A stretch of 64,000 bases of DNA. Source: Synechococcus sp. JA-2-3B'a(2-13) (lineage in GTDB: Bacteria; Cyanobacteriota; Cyanobacteriia; Thermostichales; Thermostichaceae). Below the pieces are notes generated by a model. That model ran no database searches and was not told the origin of the DNA. It saw only the letters and a list, made by a program, of their open reading frames with translations. Positions within the stretch are counted from its first letter, which is position 1, and every line of letters starts with the position of its first letter. The stretch lies in contig NC_007776.1 of the NCBI RefSeq assembly GCF_000013225.1, positions 1,073,277 to 1,137,276 of the forward strand, in the 5' to 3' direction. The translations under genes were made by a program, and so were the position numbers. Shown here piece by piece: positions 1-8,225 of this stretch.

Positions 1-839
1 CTCCCGCCGCTCGCGCTCTGCTGGGATCCCTGATCGACACCTTCTGGCCGGGGCCCCTAACCTTGGTGCTGCCCAAGTGCCCCACCGTGCCGGATCTGGT
101 AAGCAGCGGGTTGCCTACTGTTGCCCTGCGGGTGCCTGCTCACCCGGTGGCTCAAGCTTTGTTGCAGGCGGTGCAAACCCCTCTGGCTGCCCCCAGTGCC
201 AATCGCTTTGGCCGCATCAGCCCCACCTCAGCCCAGGCCGTCTATGCAGAGTTGGGAGGGCGGATCCCTTACATCTTGGATGGGGGAGAGTGTGCTGTGG
301 GCCTGGAGTCCACCGTGCTAAAGCTCAGCCCCGAGGGGATCCCAACGCTGCTGCGCCCAGGAGGGATCCCACTGGAAGCCCTGGAGGCCCACCTGGGGTT
401 GCCCATCCGGTTGCCCCCAGAACAGGCCCCCAAGGATGGCACAACGGGCCCGCCAGAAGCGCCGGGACGACTGAGCAGCCACTATGCCCCCAGTAAGCCC
501 CTCCGGCTTTTGCCCACCCCTTTTGCCCAGCTTCAGCCCGGCGATTGGCAACAGGTGCAGCACCTGACAACCGGTCATTCCCACCTGGGCATCCTCAGCT
601 TTGCCACGGATCCGCAGGCTCTGCTGAACACCCTCTCCCGCCATTGGCCGGGGATCACTTTCAGTTTGGAGTGTTTGGGTTCGGATCCCAAGGCAGCCGC
701 CCGCGCCCTCTTTGCCAGCCTGCGCCGACTGGATGAGGGAGATGCTACGCTCCTGCTGGCAGAGCCCCCACCCATCTCGACGGGGTTGGGCTATGCGATG
801 ATGGATCGGCTACGCCGGGCCAGCAGCCTTTCGCGTTAG
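1..839 (+). CDS. Threonylcarbamoyladenylate synthase, Sua5/YrdC/YwlC family (5' end outside window)
   Basis: The protein makes threonylcarbamoyl-AMP from threonine, bicarbonate and ATP, the first step of the t6A37 modification of ANN-decoding tRNAs. The frame is open from base 3, so the true start lies upstream. The family motif FWPGPLTLVLP sits just inside the window, followed by the conserved stretch with APSANRFGRISPT and later GLESTV, which belong to the YrdC fold. The region after about base 460 (SSHYAPSKPLRLL onward) matches the extra C-terminal Sua5 domain, so this is the long Sua5 form rather than short TsaC. The last codons and the stop lie inside a small dispersed repeat (831-852), so the C-terminus may have been rewritten by that insertion. 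Confidence 0.9.
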   Translation, partial: PAARALLGSLIDTFWPGPLTLVLPKCPTVPDLVSSGLPTVALRVPAHPVAQALLQAVQTPLAAPSANRFGRISPTSAQAVYAELGGRIPYILDGGECAVGLESTVLKLSPEGIPTLLRPGGIPLEALEAHLGLPIRLPPEQAPKDGTTGPPEAPGRLSSHYAPSKPLRLLPTPFAQLQPGDWQQVQHLTTGHSHLGILSFATDPQALLNTLSRHWPGITFSLECLGSDPKAAARALFASLRRLDEGDATLLLAEPPPISTGLGYAMMDRLRRASSLSR

Positions 840-852
840 CGTCGCTTAGCGA
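831..852 (+). repeat. Small dispersed hairpin repeat at the sua5 3' end
   Basis: The segment folds as two adjacent mini-hairpins: CGC-GTTA-GCG followed by TCGC-TTA-GCGA. It is one member of a repeat family found at least ten times in the window. It supplies the stop codon of the sua5-like gene and ends just before the purE start codon. Confidence 0.6.
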
Positions 853-853
853 T

Positions 854-1393
854 ATGGAACTCTCCCCCCTCGTTGCCATCGTAATGGGTAGCGATTCCGA
901 TTTGCCCACCCTTGCACCTGCCGCCCAGGTGTGTGAGGAGTTTGGGATCCCTTACCAATTGCAGATCCTCAGCGCCCATCGCACTCCCGAGGCGATGGTA
1001 GAGTTTGCCCGCCGCGCCCATACCCAAGGGATCCGCGTCATCATTGCCGGGGCAGGGGGAGCAGCCCATTTGCCGGGGATGGTGGCGTCCCTCACCCCTC
1101 TGCCGGTGATCGGGGTGCCGGTGCTCAGCCCATCCCTGCAGGGGATCGACTCCTTATACTCGATTGTGCAAATGCCCAAAGGGATCCCGGTGGCCACGGT
1201 GGCCATTGGCAACGGCTACAACGCGGGTCTGTTGGCGGTGCAGATCCTAGCCAGTGGGGATCCCGATCTGCTCCGGCGGGTGATCGCCTATCGGGAAAGC
1301 CTAAAACAGGCGGTGCAGGAGAAAAACGACCAGTTGCAAACCCAAGGGTGGAAAGCCTACCTCGACTCTATAAAGCATAAGAGCATAATTTAA
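854..1393 (+). CDS. purE: N5-carboxyaminoimidazole ribonucleotide mutase
   Basis: PurE converts N5-CAIR to CAIR in de novo purine synthesis in the cytoplasm. The N-terminal motif MGSDSD and the SAHRTPE motif with its catalytic histidine are present, followed by the glycine-rich AGAGGAAHLPGM segment. At 179 residues it is slightly longer than typical class I PurE because of a C-terminal tail (QAVQEKNDQLQTQGWKAYLD). The gene begins right after a small dispersed repeat that ends the upstream sua5 gene. No purK is visible nearby. The related LarB protein is encoded at 46160. Confidence 0.95.
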   Translation: MELSPLVAIVMGSDSDLPTLAPAAQVCEEFGIPYQLQILSAHRTPEAMVEFARRAHTQGIRVIIAGAGGAAHLPGMVASLTPLPVIGVPVLSPSLQGIDSLYSIVQMPKGIPVATVAIGNGYNAGLLAVQILASGDPDLLRRVIAYRESLKQAVQEKNDQLQTQGWKAYLDSIKHKSII

Positions 1394-1399
1394 GGAGCG

Positions 1400-2218
1400 T
1401 TGATCTATCTTGCCGCTTGCAAAGGGCCAGATAGGGCCGAGTTTTGGGAGTTGCCATCGGTGAAGCATCAATCGGGTCGCCCTTCTTCCGGCCAGGGATC
1501 CTGGCCAGAATATCTGCAGCGGGTGGGGCGTGGGGCAGTGGAGACGGGATCCCAAGTTGCTCTGTGGATCCTATCGGGGCCGCAGTGGCGGGTTTTGGCT
1601 CTGTCGGCCTTGGCGTTGGCAGGGCTGGCCTTCTGGAATGGGCGGCTGGCGCTCTCTCTGGGGGTGGGCACCTTGGTGATGTTGGGGCTACAGGGGGTGC
1701 GCAGCCCTGAGTTCAACCGCCGCTGGCAGGAGTGGCAAGCTTGGTTTCGGCAGGCGGATCGCTGGCTTTTGCTGGCAATTGGTTCGGGAGCAGCCGCCAC
1801 CTTGGGCACCTACACCCTCATCTCCATCTGGGCAGAATCCACCCAACGCTGGCTGGCCACCGGTGCCATTCTACAGGGATTGGCCACTCTAGCCTTGTTG
1901 TCGCTGCTGTTTGGGGAGTGGCTCAGGGGCCGACAAGAGCGGCAACGGTCTCAATTGGAGCGCGACCTCAGCGACATTGCTTCTCCCGATCCCTTCCGAC
2001 GGCTGGCGGGCGTTCGCCGCTTGCAGAGCTTAATGTCCCACCTGGATCCCGAGCAAACCCGGCTGGCGGTGGATTATCTGCGGTTGGCCCTCGACCAAGA
2101 GACGGTAGCGGTTGTGCGGGAAGCCCTGCTGGAGGCCCTACAGGGATGGGGGATCCTGCGCCGCCTCAACGATTTGACCAATCTCAAACACCCCAGCAGG
2201 GATCCCTCTTCAAACTAA
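1400..2218 (+). CDS. Membrane protein with C-terminal HEAT/armadillo-like segment, function unknown
   Basis: I do not recognise a named family with certainty. Three hydrophobic segments are visible, around residues 52-90, 113-140 and 150-170, followed by a charged cytoplasmic part that includes SDIASPDPFRRLAGVRRLQSLM and resembles a helical ARM/HEAT-type repeat. The frame opens with TTG at 1400, only 6 bases after the purE stop; the AAGGAG sequence is very close to it, so a downstream GTG at 1460 is also possible. Close spacing suggests co-transcription with purE. Confidence 0.7.
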   Translation: MIYLAACKGPDRAEFWELPSVKHQSGRPSSGQGSWPEYLQRVGRGAVETGSQVALWILSGPQWRVLALSALALAGLAFWNGRLALSLGVGTLVMLGLQGVRSPEFNRRWQEWQAWFRQADRWLLLAIGSGAAATLGTYTLISIWAESTQRWLATGAILQGLATLALLSLLFGEWLRGRQERQRSQLERDLSDIASPDPFRRLAGVRRLQSLMSHLDPEQTRLAVDYLRLALDQETVAVVREALLEALQGWGILRRLNDLTNLKHPSRDPSSN

Positions 2219-2307
2219 GATAACGGCTGTCTTGGTCCTCAAGGGTTTGACTGGGATGATAAATTCAGTCCCTTGGGCAATCCGCCAAATAGATTGCTCA
2301 CCTCAGG

Positions 2308-2400
2308 TTTAGCTAAACCGCCGAGAAGCCCCGCGCTGTATGCGTAGCAACCCTGCGGGAAGCTAGCTACAGGGTCGGGAGTATGTTACGCGGCATACCC
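2308..2400 (+). mobile_element. Solo right-end hairpin of an IS200/IS605-type element (relic)
   Basis: The 324-base gap 2219-2542 has no convincing gene. Within it, the stretch reading CAGGTTTAGCTAAACC, then AGAAGCCCCGCGCTGTA, an arm beginning ACAGGGTCGGGAG and the end TATGTT matches in order the segment upstream of the tnpB at 9912 and the tnpB right ends elsewhere in the window. No transposase gene remains, so it is a solo end. It contains a GC-GTA-GC mini-hairpin typical of the small dispersed repeats, apparently inserted in the hairpin loop. The rest of the gap holds a plausible promoter region for the downstream gene (TAGAAT near 2484). Confidence 0.55.
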
Positions 2401-2542
2401 CCTTTCCATCTAGGCTCAGGCTTGTCCCTCTGCCGCCAGCCCTATTGCAAAAAGCTTGCTTGGAGCTGGCCTGCAAGGAAGGCTAGAATCTTTTACTATG
2501 GGTAATCCTCTCCAGCCGCTCCCTTAGCCGCACTGTGCCAGC

Positions 2543-3223
2543 ATGTATACCATTTCCGACTTTGACCGCCTGATCCAGTTTCTCCCGGTGGAGATCCGCC
2601 CTGAAGTGCAGATCGAGATCGGCACCCCCGACCAGTCTCGGGTTGTGCAGCCGTTGTGGCGCTTTCCCTGGCAGAAATACTCTCGCTTCGCCATTGACCT
2701 CAGCCGTTGGCAGAAGCTGAGCCCTGACCAGCAGAAGATCTACTTCTTGCGAGAAGCGGTGATGGCCACAGAGCTGGCTTTGGGGGATAACTGGTCGGCG
2801 TTGTTGCTGTATCCCGCCTTGATCGGGGCCGGCAGCATGGGCATTTTGGTAGAGCTGCAGATGGGAGATAACCTCGGCGTTGGCTTAGCAGCAGGCTTGG
2901 CCGCGTCAGCGGTGTTTCTGTTGCGCAAAGCGGAGAAGGGCCAGAAGGCCCAGGTGGCAGCCGACGAGTTTGCCGTGCGCTATGCCTCCCAGAATGGCTA
3001 CACCTCCGAGCAAGCTGCTGCTATCTTGCTGAGCGCGCTGCAGCAGGTGGCCATGCTGGAAGATCGCGTTAAAAATGACTACGACACCACCATGCGCCGC
3101 CGCAACCTGGAGTTTTTGGCGCAGCGAGGCCTGGGAGCTGGCACCCTGACCATCAACCCCAAGTACCGCAACAAGGGGCAAAGCTCCAGCCCGAATCCTT
3201 TCCAAAACCCTTTCCAGCGCTGA
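2543..3223 (+). CDS. DUF3318 family protein, probable membrane-associated
   Basis: This 226-residue protein has the layout of the cyanobacterial DUF3318 family: an N-terminal soluble part (MYTISDFDRLIQFLPVEIRPEVQIEIGT at the start), two central hydrophobic helices (about residues 88-105 and 108-128), and a helical C-terminal part ending in a polar tail rich in N, P, S and Q. The function of the family is not known to me. It is convergent with the minus-strand ATPase cassette that ends at 3257. Confidence 0.8.
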   Translation: MYTISDFDRLIQFLPVEIRPEVQIEIGTPDQSRVVQPLWRFPWQKYSRFAIDLSRWQKLSPDQQKIYFLREAVMATELALGDNWSALLLYPALIGAGSMGILVELQMGDNLGVGLAAGLAASAVFLLRKAEKGQKAQVAADEFAVRYASQNGYTSEQAAAILLSALQQVAMLEDRVKNDYDTTMRRRNLEFLAQRGLGAGTLTINPKYRNKGQSSSPNPFQNPFQR

Positions 3224-3256
3224 GGCCTCTCAAAGCTAGTTAGGGATTGACTGGGC

Positions 3257-4504
3257 TTATTCTTCGTCCTCTTCCAACTCTGGAAGCTCCTCAGTTGGGG
3301 TAGACTTGATCGCCTCATCTTCTACAATCACAATTTCTGTATCGGGGCTGTAATACCGACGCACATCCCACTCCGTAATCCAGCGGCGAATAATTGACCG
3401 CACAGTGGTTGTGCTGTAGAGCTCAGGAAGCTGTGGCAGCGATGGGCGTACCCAATCGGGATAAGCTTTCTGGTAGAGATCCGCTACCCTATGCCACATG
3501 GATTGAATGTCCTCGCGGGCTTCTAAGCAGGAACAGAGAGGGGTAGCTTGGCTAATAGCCTCCATGCCGGCCTTTACAACTTCCTCAGACATATGCTTCT
3601 GGAGAGCTATCTTAGGTGCTTTCTCCCAATCTCCTTTTTCTTGTAGAATGACCCTCTCGAAATCGCGGGTTACTGCTCCTACGAAAACCAGCGGAGCTTT
3701 CTTTATTTCTTCAGGCAGGGTTGTTGTACCAAACAAGTGCCCAAGAACGCGGTACGACTTGACCCGCTGAAGAAGACTGTACTGGGCAATAAGCTCAATC
3801 TCATCCACCAAAACCACCAAGCCCCCAAACCCTATGGCCCGACATAGCTGGGCACAGAAGGCCAGGCGCTGCCAGTGTAGGCTTTCTGCAGGGGGTAGCT
3901 TGCCAATGGGATAAGCACCTGCCAAGCCGTGATCCCGTAGGCTTCGCCTTACCTCTGAGGACTTCAGAGTGGGCTCACCAGCCCAAAAGCGGACAATGGC
4001 GTCTAGCTTCTCGTCATCGCCTCCTAACCTTTGGTACAGAGCCAAGGTGGCCGGCCACCAGCCTGACCCAAACTGCCACTGGTTAACCCAAAGCTGGAAC
4101 TTCTGGAAAGAAGGCGAGAAAGAAGGCGAGGAGTCCTGTAGCCGGGCTGCCATGCCTTGGATCCCACGCTCAACCATGTCAGGGAGCTCGACCTGGGCAA
4201 GGAGGCGGGGAATCAGGCGATTGGGGTTACCGAGGGGCAACTCTTTGGAGACGACAACTAGGGAGGTGGCAAAATTATTCTTCCTTGCTCGCTCCTGCAG
4301 GGTTAGTAGAAGATGGGACTTGCCTGTCCCAAAATCCCCCTTTATCAGCATTCCTGCAGGGCCTGAACTAGCACCCTTGCACAGCTCTTGAAAACCCTCC
4401 TCAATCTGAGACTGCCAAGAGCCAAGTTCTGCAACTGCGAACCGGTTAGGAACGCCATTTCGTAGGGCTTCAATGGCCCGCCTAGCTGCAATCGCTACAT
4501 TCAT
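3257..4504 (-). CDS. BrxC/BrxD-like P-loop ATPase (DUF2791 type), last gene of a three-gene cassette
   Basis: The protein (415 aa from ATG at 4504) looks like the ATP-binding proteins of BREX-type systems (BrxD, formerly DUF2791). Walker A is GDFGTGKS at residues 56-63 and Walker B is VVLVDEIE at about 230-237. A C-terminal helical domain follows and the tail is very acidic (EELPELEEDEE). The chosen start gives an ATGA overlap with the upstream gene; a start at 4528 is also open but would overlap by 28 bases. Family assignment rests on motif layout. No BREX methylase, PglZ phosphatase or helicase is encoded nearby, so it is not a standard BREX locus. A DNA-linked, possibly defensive role is inference. 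Confidence 0.7.
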   Translation of the reverse strand: MNVAIAARRAIEALRNGVPNRFAVAELGSWQSQIEEGFQELCKGASSGPAGMLIKGDFGTGKSHLLLTLQERARKNNFATSLVVVSKELPLGNPNRLIPRLLAQVELPDMVERGIQGMAARLQDSSPSFSPSFQKFQLWVNQWQFGSGWWPATLALYQRLGGDDEKLDAIVRFWAGEPTLKSSEVRRSLRDHGLAGAYPIGKLPPAESLHWQRLAFCAQLCRAIGFGGLVVLVDEIELIAQYSLLQRVKSYRVLGHLFGTTTLPEEIKKAPLVFVGAVTRDFERVILQEKGDWEKAPKIALQKHMSEEVVKAGMEAISQATPLCSCLEAREDIQSMWHRVADLYQKAYPDWVRPSLPQLPELYSTTTVRSIIRRWITEWDVRRYYSPDTEIVIVEDEAIKSTPTEELPELEEDEE

Positions 4505-5451
4505 AGAAGCTGCACCATAGCTGTGCATGGATTAGGCTTTTGAAGAGAAGAAACCTCATTCTCAATTCGAGTTTGCAAAGCTCGATATCTATGATAAGAC
4601 AGACGCTCAGATTCAATAAACTCTGGAGGAGCTAAGAAAATTAACACAGTTTTTTCTAGTTCACTCTCCGCATCGATAAACTCACGCAAAGTCTCGTAGA
4701 GCTCAAGGATTTGTCGACTGGTAAAGTTAGGGCGTCCACTGGGGGTCCGCTCGTAGTAGTGAAGCAAGCTGACAAGGACTGCTACTAAGCCGGATCGTCG
4801 TGTAAATAGTCTTAAGAAAGAAAGTAGAATCCCTCGAGCATTTGTCCTGTCAATCTTTCGAAAAATAGCCGCTTCACGCACCCGGCTGATAGAGCTCAGC
4901 GTACCTTTAAGCCACTCTTGAATTGCAGAGCATAGACCTTCCAGAGTGCCTGGGCTTTGAAGGGGTTCGTAGACAAGTCGGACTATGGCTTTGCGAAAGT
5001 CAAGGGCTAGTGAGTAATCCAGAAAAATACCTCTCTTAATTTCCCGCTGAAACTCTAGTTTGATCTCACGGGCTTCAATCTGATAGAATTCGGCCAACTG
5101 CTCTAAAGTGCAGTCCTGCAGATCTAGCCTGGGAGGGTATCCAATTTTTTGGAGAATGTTGAAGCGCAGATCTTTGGCAAAAGTCTCCCAATCTACTCTC
5201 TGAGCAAGGGCAAACCAAAGCTGTTCGACTGAATGCAGCTTTAAGCACTCCTCTGTCAAATCAAAAATATGAAAGGAATACTGGTTAAGCTTTTCCAGCA
5301 GCGCTTTCCGCACCCAAGAGTAGGAATCTTTCGGAACAACGGCCAGCTTGACAGTGGCACCACCTTCAGGGATAAAAGAACGCAAGTAGTCTTCTTCCAG
5401 ACAGCGCAGCCACAAATCAGGCTCTAGCCGACCCTGGCCCTCTTCGCTCAT
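4501..5451 (-). CDS. Degenerate BrxC/BrxD-type P-loop protein (pseudo-ATPase), middle gene of the cassette
   Basis: The protein has 316 residues. Its N-terminal FIPEGGATVKLAVVPKD (residues about 26-42) lines up with the start of a BrxD-like nucleotide-binding fold, where a strand after GG..VK leads into the P-loop, but the GxxxxGKS/T loop is replaced by VPKDSYSWV. Later, SGLVAVLVSLLHYY, then the helix YETLREFIDA and the strand VLIFLAPPEF match the region that carries Walker B (DE) and sensor residues in the active family, again without the acidic pair. I infer a catalytically dead partner of the ATPase encoded next. It overlaps both neighbours by 4 bases (ATGA), which implies translational coupling. 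Confidence 0.6.
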   Translation of the reverse strand: MSEEGQGRLEPDLWLRCLEEDYLRSFIPEGGATVKLAVVPKDSYSWVRKALLEKLNQYSFHIFDLTEECLKLHSVEQLWFALAQRVDWETFAKDLRFNILQKIGYPPRLDLQDCTLEQLAEFYQIEAREIKLEFQREIKRGIFLDYSLALDFRKAIVRLVYEPLQSPGTLEGLCSAIQEWLKGTLSSISRVREAAIFRKIDRTNARGILLSFLRLFTRRSGLVAVLVSLLHYYERTPSGRPNFTSRQILELYETLREFIDAESELEKTVLIFLAPPEFIESERLSYHRYRALQTRIENEVSSLQKPNPCTAMVQLL

Positions 5452-6215
5452 AGCTTCTCAAACTCCAAAAGATAGTAGGCGTGCTCCACCCCAGCTTCGT
5501 CTCGAATGCGGTAGTAGCGACCCGAGCGCGTGCCTGTAGACGCGGAGAAGATCAAGCGGTAGCCCTCCACATGGTTGGTGCCATTTCGATCCAAGAGGTA
5601 AAGATGCCGCGTAAACTCCACTTCGGTGTAGTCTGGGTTGTTGAGGTGGAGCACCTCGAAGACATCGCGAGCAGGTACTTGAAGAGAACGAGGCAGCTCT
5701 GCGCTTGACTTTCTCAAGTAACCCGCTGCAATTTTTGCCGCTTTCCAGATGCGTTCAAGAACTACCTCTGGATTAGTTTCTTTCCCTTTGGTCATTCTTG
5801 CTCGGAGAATCTTCTCTGCAATGGCACTGGGCCGTTGAGAGCGTAGAAGCTTGCGATCTATGCGCACTCCCTCCCTGGAAAAGCGCACTAAGGCGGGGAA
5901 AGCTACAAAGACATGGGGGCTTTCCGTAGGCAGCCAAGGCTGGCCGACTCGTTCTCCTACCTCGCTAGCAAGTTCTTCAAGAGAAGTTCTCTCCAAAACC
6001 TGCTGGGTTTGTTCAAGGGCTTGTCTTACCGTCTCCACCTGGGAAAGAGCCTCGCTGAGGACAGAGCTACAGCCTTGTAGCTGGCGGCTCAGGGCTGGAA
6101 CTTGCCCTCCTTTACAAGCGACTTGGGCTTTCCCTGCGGTCTCCTTTGCTTTCTTAGTCAGGGCAAATAGCTTGCCTAGCTCGTCGTCAAGAGTCTTGAA
6201 GAGGGCTTCAATCAT
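5448..6215 (-). CDS. Coiled-coil protein, first gene of the ATPase cassette, function unknown
   Basis: I do not recognise this protein. From ATG at 6215 it has 255 residues: a helical, probably coiled-coil N-terminal half (residues about 1-100, rich in E, Q, K, L), a basic middle (FSREGVRIDRKLLRSQRPSAIAEK), and a C-terminal alpha/beta part ending in YYLLEFEKL. The frame stays open upstream to 6341, but that would overlap the asparaginase gene by 50 bases, so I prefer 6215; the sequence before it (AAGAAAAGG) is a weak ribosome site. The ATGA overlap with the next gene supports a single functional unit of three proteins. Confidence 0.6.
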   Translation of the reverse strand: MIEALFKTLDDELGKLFALTKKAKETAGKAQVACKGGQVPALSRQLQGCSSVLSEALSQVETVRQALEQTQQVLERTSLEELASEVGERVGQPWLPTESPHVFVAFPALVRFSREGVRIDRKLLRSQRPSAIAEKILRARMTKGKETNPEVVLERIWKAAKIAAGYLRKSSAELPRSLQVPARDVFEVLHLNNPDYTEVEFTRHLYLLDRNGTNHVEGYRLIFSASTGTRSGRYYRIRDEAGVEHAYYLLEFEKL

Positions 6216-6291
6216 TAGTTTTTGGGCCTTTTCTTCGAGAAATCTAGCATCACCAAGAGTTTGGGTGCAAGGCCTTCCCACCTCCGGCTCT

Positions 6292-7245
6292 TCAAGGCAT
6301 ACGCAGTTCCCCTTCCACCTCAAGGCGGGTGTAAGGGCCAATGGAGAGGAAGCGCTCCCCTAGCATTTCAGCAGCAGCAGGCTGAATCCAGCCCATACGC
6401 TGCAGCAGGTGCAAAGCCAGGGCATACTTGGCCCGGGCGGCTCCATCCTGGACCTTGATGGCCAGGCCCATGCCTTCCCCCACCCGGCCAATGCACTGGA
6501 TCCCTTCAGCACCCGATTTGCTCACCAGATCCCCTTGAGTGGCCCGCATCAATTCCGTGTCGAAACACCCCTGTCCAGCCACCATCTCCGGGTGATGGGT
6601 CATGGCCCGTGCTACCGATTCCAAGTCGGGCCGCTCGCCGGCGGTCAGTTGGGCGAATAGAGAAGCCAGGTGGTTCAGTTGCAATTGGTAGGTGGGCACC
6701 CCACAGTCATCCCGCGCAAACAAAAACTCCTCCGAGGGCATTTGCAGCAAATCCGCCAACTTGGCCCGCACCAGCGCTTGCACCGGATGCTGCCGCTGGG
6801 CATAGTCCGACAAGGTCCAGTTTTGGGCGCGGCTGGCCACGAGCATGCCAGCATGTTTGCCGGAGCAGTTGTGGCACAGGGGGCTGGGCTTGCCGGGTGG
6901 GGTGGGGCAGACCAGCAAATCGGGAGACAGATCGGCCCGCCACAGTATGCTGAACACCTGCCGCGCATGAGCCGTGGTGCCCTGATGGGATCCGCACATG
7001 ATGGCAATATCTTTCTCGCTGAGGCGGTAGCGCTCGCGGATGCCGGTGGAGAGCATGGCCAGTGCTTGGAAAGGTTTGAGGGCAGAACGGGCAAAAACAG
7101 GGGTGGTGCTGTTGCCGGCCATGGCCAGAGAACGCCCGCGGCTATCGGCCACGACAGCTTGGCAATGATGGATAGATTCGGTCAACCCCTCCCGCAAGAC
7201 ATGGATTAAGAGTTCAGGGGCGGTGGAACGATTCTCAAATGACAT
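6292..7245 (-). CDS. L-asparaginase, asparaginase II (PF06089, rhizobial-type) family
   Basis: The protein hydrolyses asparagine to aspartate and ammonia. It belongs by sequence character to the family with the motifs RSALKPFQ, CGSHQGT near residue 85, and CHNCSGKHAGML near residue 122, which are typical of thermolabile/rhizobial-type asparaginases unrelated to the E. coli type II enzyme. The 317-residue length fits the family. It lies upstream of the ATPase cassette on the same strand with a 76-base gap, so read-through into the cassette is possible. The gene itself carries GGATCC sites like the host background, unlike the cassette. Confidence 0.85.
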   Translation of the reverse strand: MSFENRSTAPELLIHVLREGLTESIHHCQAVVADSRGRSLAMAGNSTTPVFARSALKPFQALAMLSTGIRERYRLSEKDIAIMCGSHQGTTAHARQVFSILWRADLSPDLLVCPTPPGKPSPLCHNCSGKHAGMLVASRAQNWTLSDYAQRQHPVQALVRAKLADLLQMPSEEFLFARDDCGVPTYQLQLNHLASLFAQLTAGERPDLESVARAMTHHPEMVAGQGCFDTELMRATQGDLVSKSGAEGIQCIGRVGEGMGLAIKVQDGAARAKYALALHLLQRMGWIQPAAAEMLGERFLSIGPYTRLEVEGELRMP

Positions 7246-7387
7246 GAAAACCTGGGAAAGGGCTGACGAAGCTGGGAAAGAGGATGTGTACTCTTCAAAT
7301 CATACGCGCAGATCCTACGCGAGAAGTTGGCGGGATCCCCTAAAGTAGCAAAATGGAACCCTTCCGCTCGGATCCCTGACCTCTGCC

Positions 7388-8182
7388 ATGTCCTCCAATC
7401 CCCTGGTGTTTTTGGTCTGTCACGGCAGCCGGGATCCCGATTATCAGCAGGCTTTGGCAGATTTGTTGGCCCGGGTGCAGCAGCAGCTGGCTCCCCAGCC
7501 GGTGGAGCTGGCCCAGTTGGAAGGTCAGCCTCTCACCCTGGCCGAACAGATTCAAGGACGGCTGGCAGCTTGGCTGGGCGCAGGCCGATCTCCCGATCAA
7601 GTGGTGCTGCTGTCGCTGTTTATGGGCGAGGGATCCCATGTGGAAGAGGATTTACCGGCTGCGGTGAAGCAGGTTCAAGCTCGCTGGCCGCGCCTGCCCA
7701 TCCGGTTAACACCCCCCATTGGCCAGCACCCGGCCCTCCTGGATCTGTTGGTGGCTCGCATTCTGGCTCCACAGCCCTCTTGCTCTGCAACGCTCAGGCA
7801 ATCCGGCGAACGGGCAGATGCCTGGATTGTGCTTGGCCATGGCAGCCGTCTGCCGGGGTTTGCCGCCCAGCTCCAAGCCGGGATCCAAACTGTGCAACGG
7901 CGCTTGCCCGAGATCCCCTTGCATGTGGCTTTTGCTGCCCAGTCCCCCACCTTAGAAGCGGTCGTGATCCATTGCTTGCGCCTTAGCCAGTGCCGTCTAC
8001 GGGTGCTGCCGTTTTTTCTCTTTCCAGGCGGTCTGCTGCGCGCCCTACAAGAACAGGCTCAGCGATTACAGCGGGAATGGCCTCTGCTCCAAATCCAGGT
8101 GGAGCCGCCCCTCTGGCGGGATCCTCAACTGATGCAGGCCATTGTGGAGACACTCCAGGCTTTTAGCCCGGCGCTGGAATAG
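7388..8182 (+). CDS. Sirohydrochlorin chelatase (CbiX/SirB family)
   Basis: The enzyme inserts a metal (iron for siroheme, cobalt for B12) into sirohydrochlorin. Two homologous halves are visible, each opening with the CbiX signature: VFLVCHGSRDP near the N-terminus and WIVLGHGSRLPGF near residue 138, the histidines being the metal/tetrapyrrole ligands of the family. FMGEGSHVEEDLP is the second active-site region of the first half. It is followed directly by a uroporphyrinogen methyltransferase gene, giving two consecutive pathway steps. The original start ATG at 7388 follows a short AT-rich region. Confidence 0.9.
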   Translation: MSSNPLVFLVCHGSRDPDYQQALADLLARVQQQLAPQPVELAQLEGQPLTLAEQIQGRLAAWLGAGRSPDQVVLLSLFMGEGSHVEEDLPAAVKQVQARWPRLPIRLTPPIGQHPALLDLLVARILAPQPSCSATLRQSGERADAWIVLGHGSRLPGFAAQLQAGIQTVQRRLPEIPLHVAFAAQSPTLEAVVIHCLRLSQCRLRVLPFFLFPGGLLRALQEQAQRLQREWPLLQIQVEPPLWRDPQLMQAIVETLQAFSPALE

Positions 8183-8225
8183 CCGAATCTTTCCCGTTCC
8201 CTCAAAATGGATATTTCCAACAGCA

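Noticed and set aside
3257-6215. Complete BREX locus
   Set aside because: No PglX methylase, PglZ phosphatase, BrxA/B or helicase is encoded in or beside the cassette.
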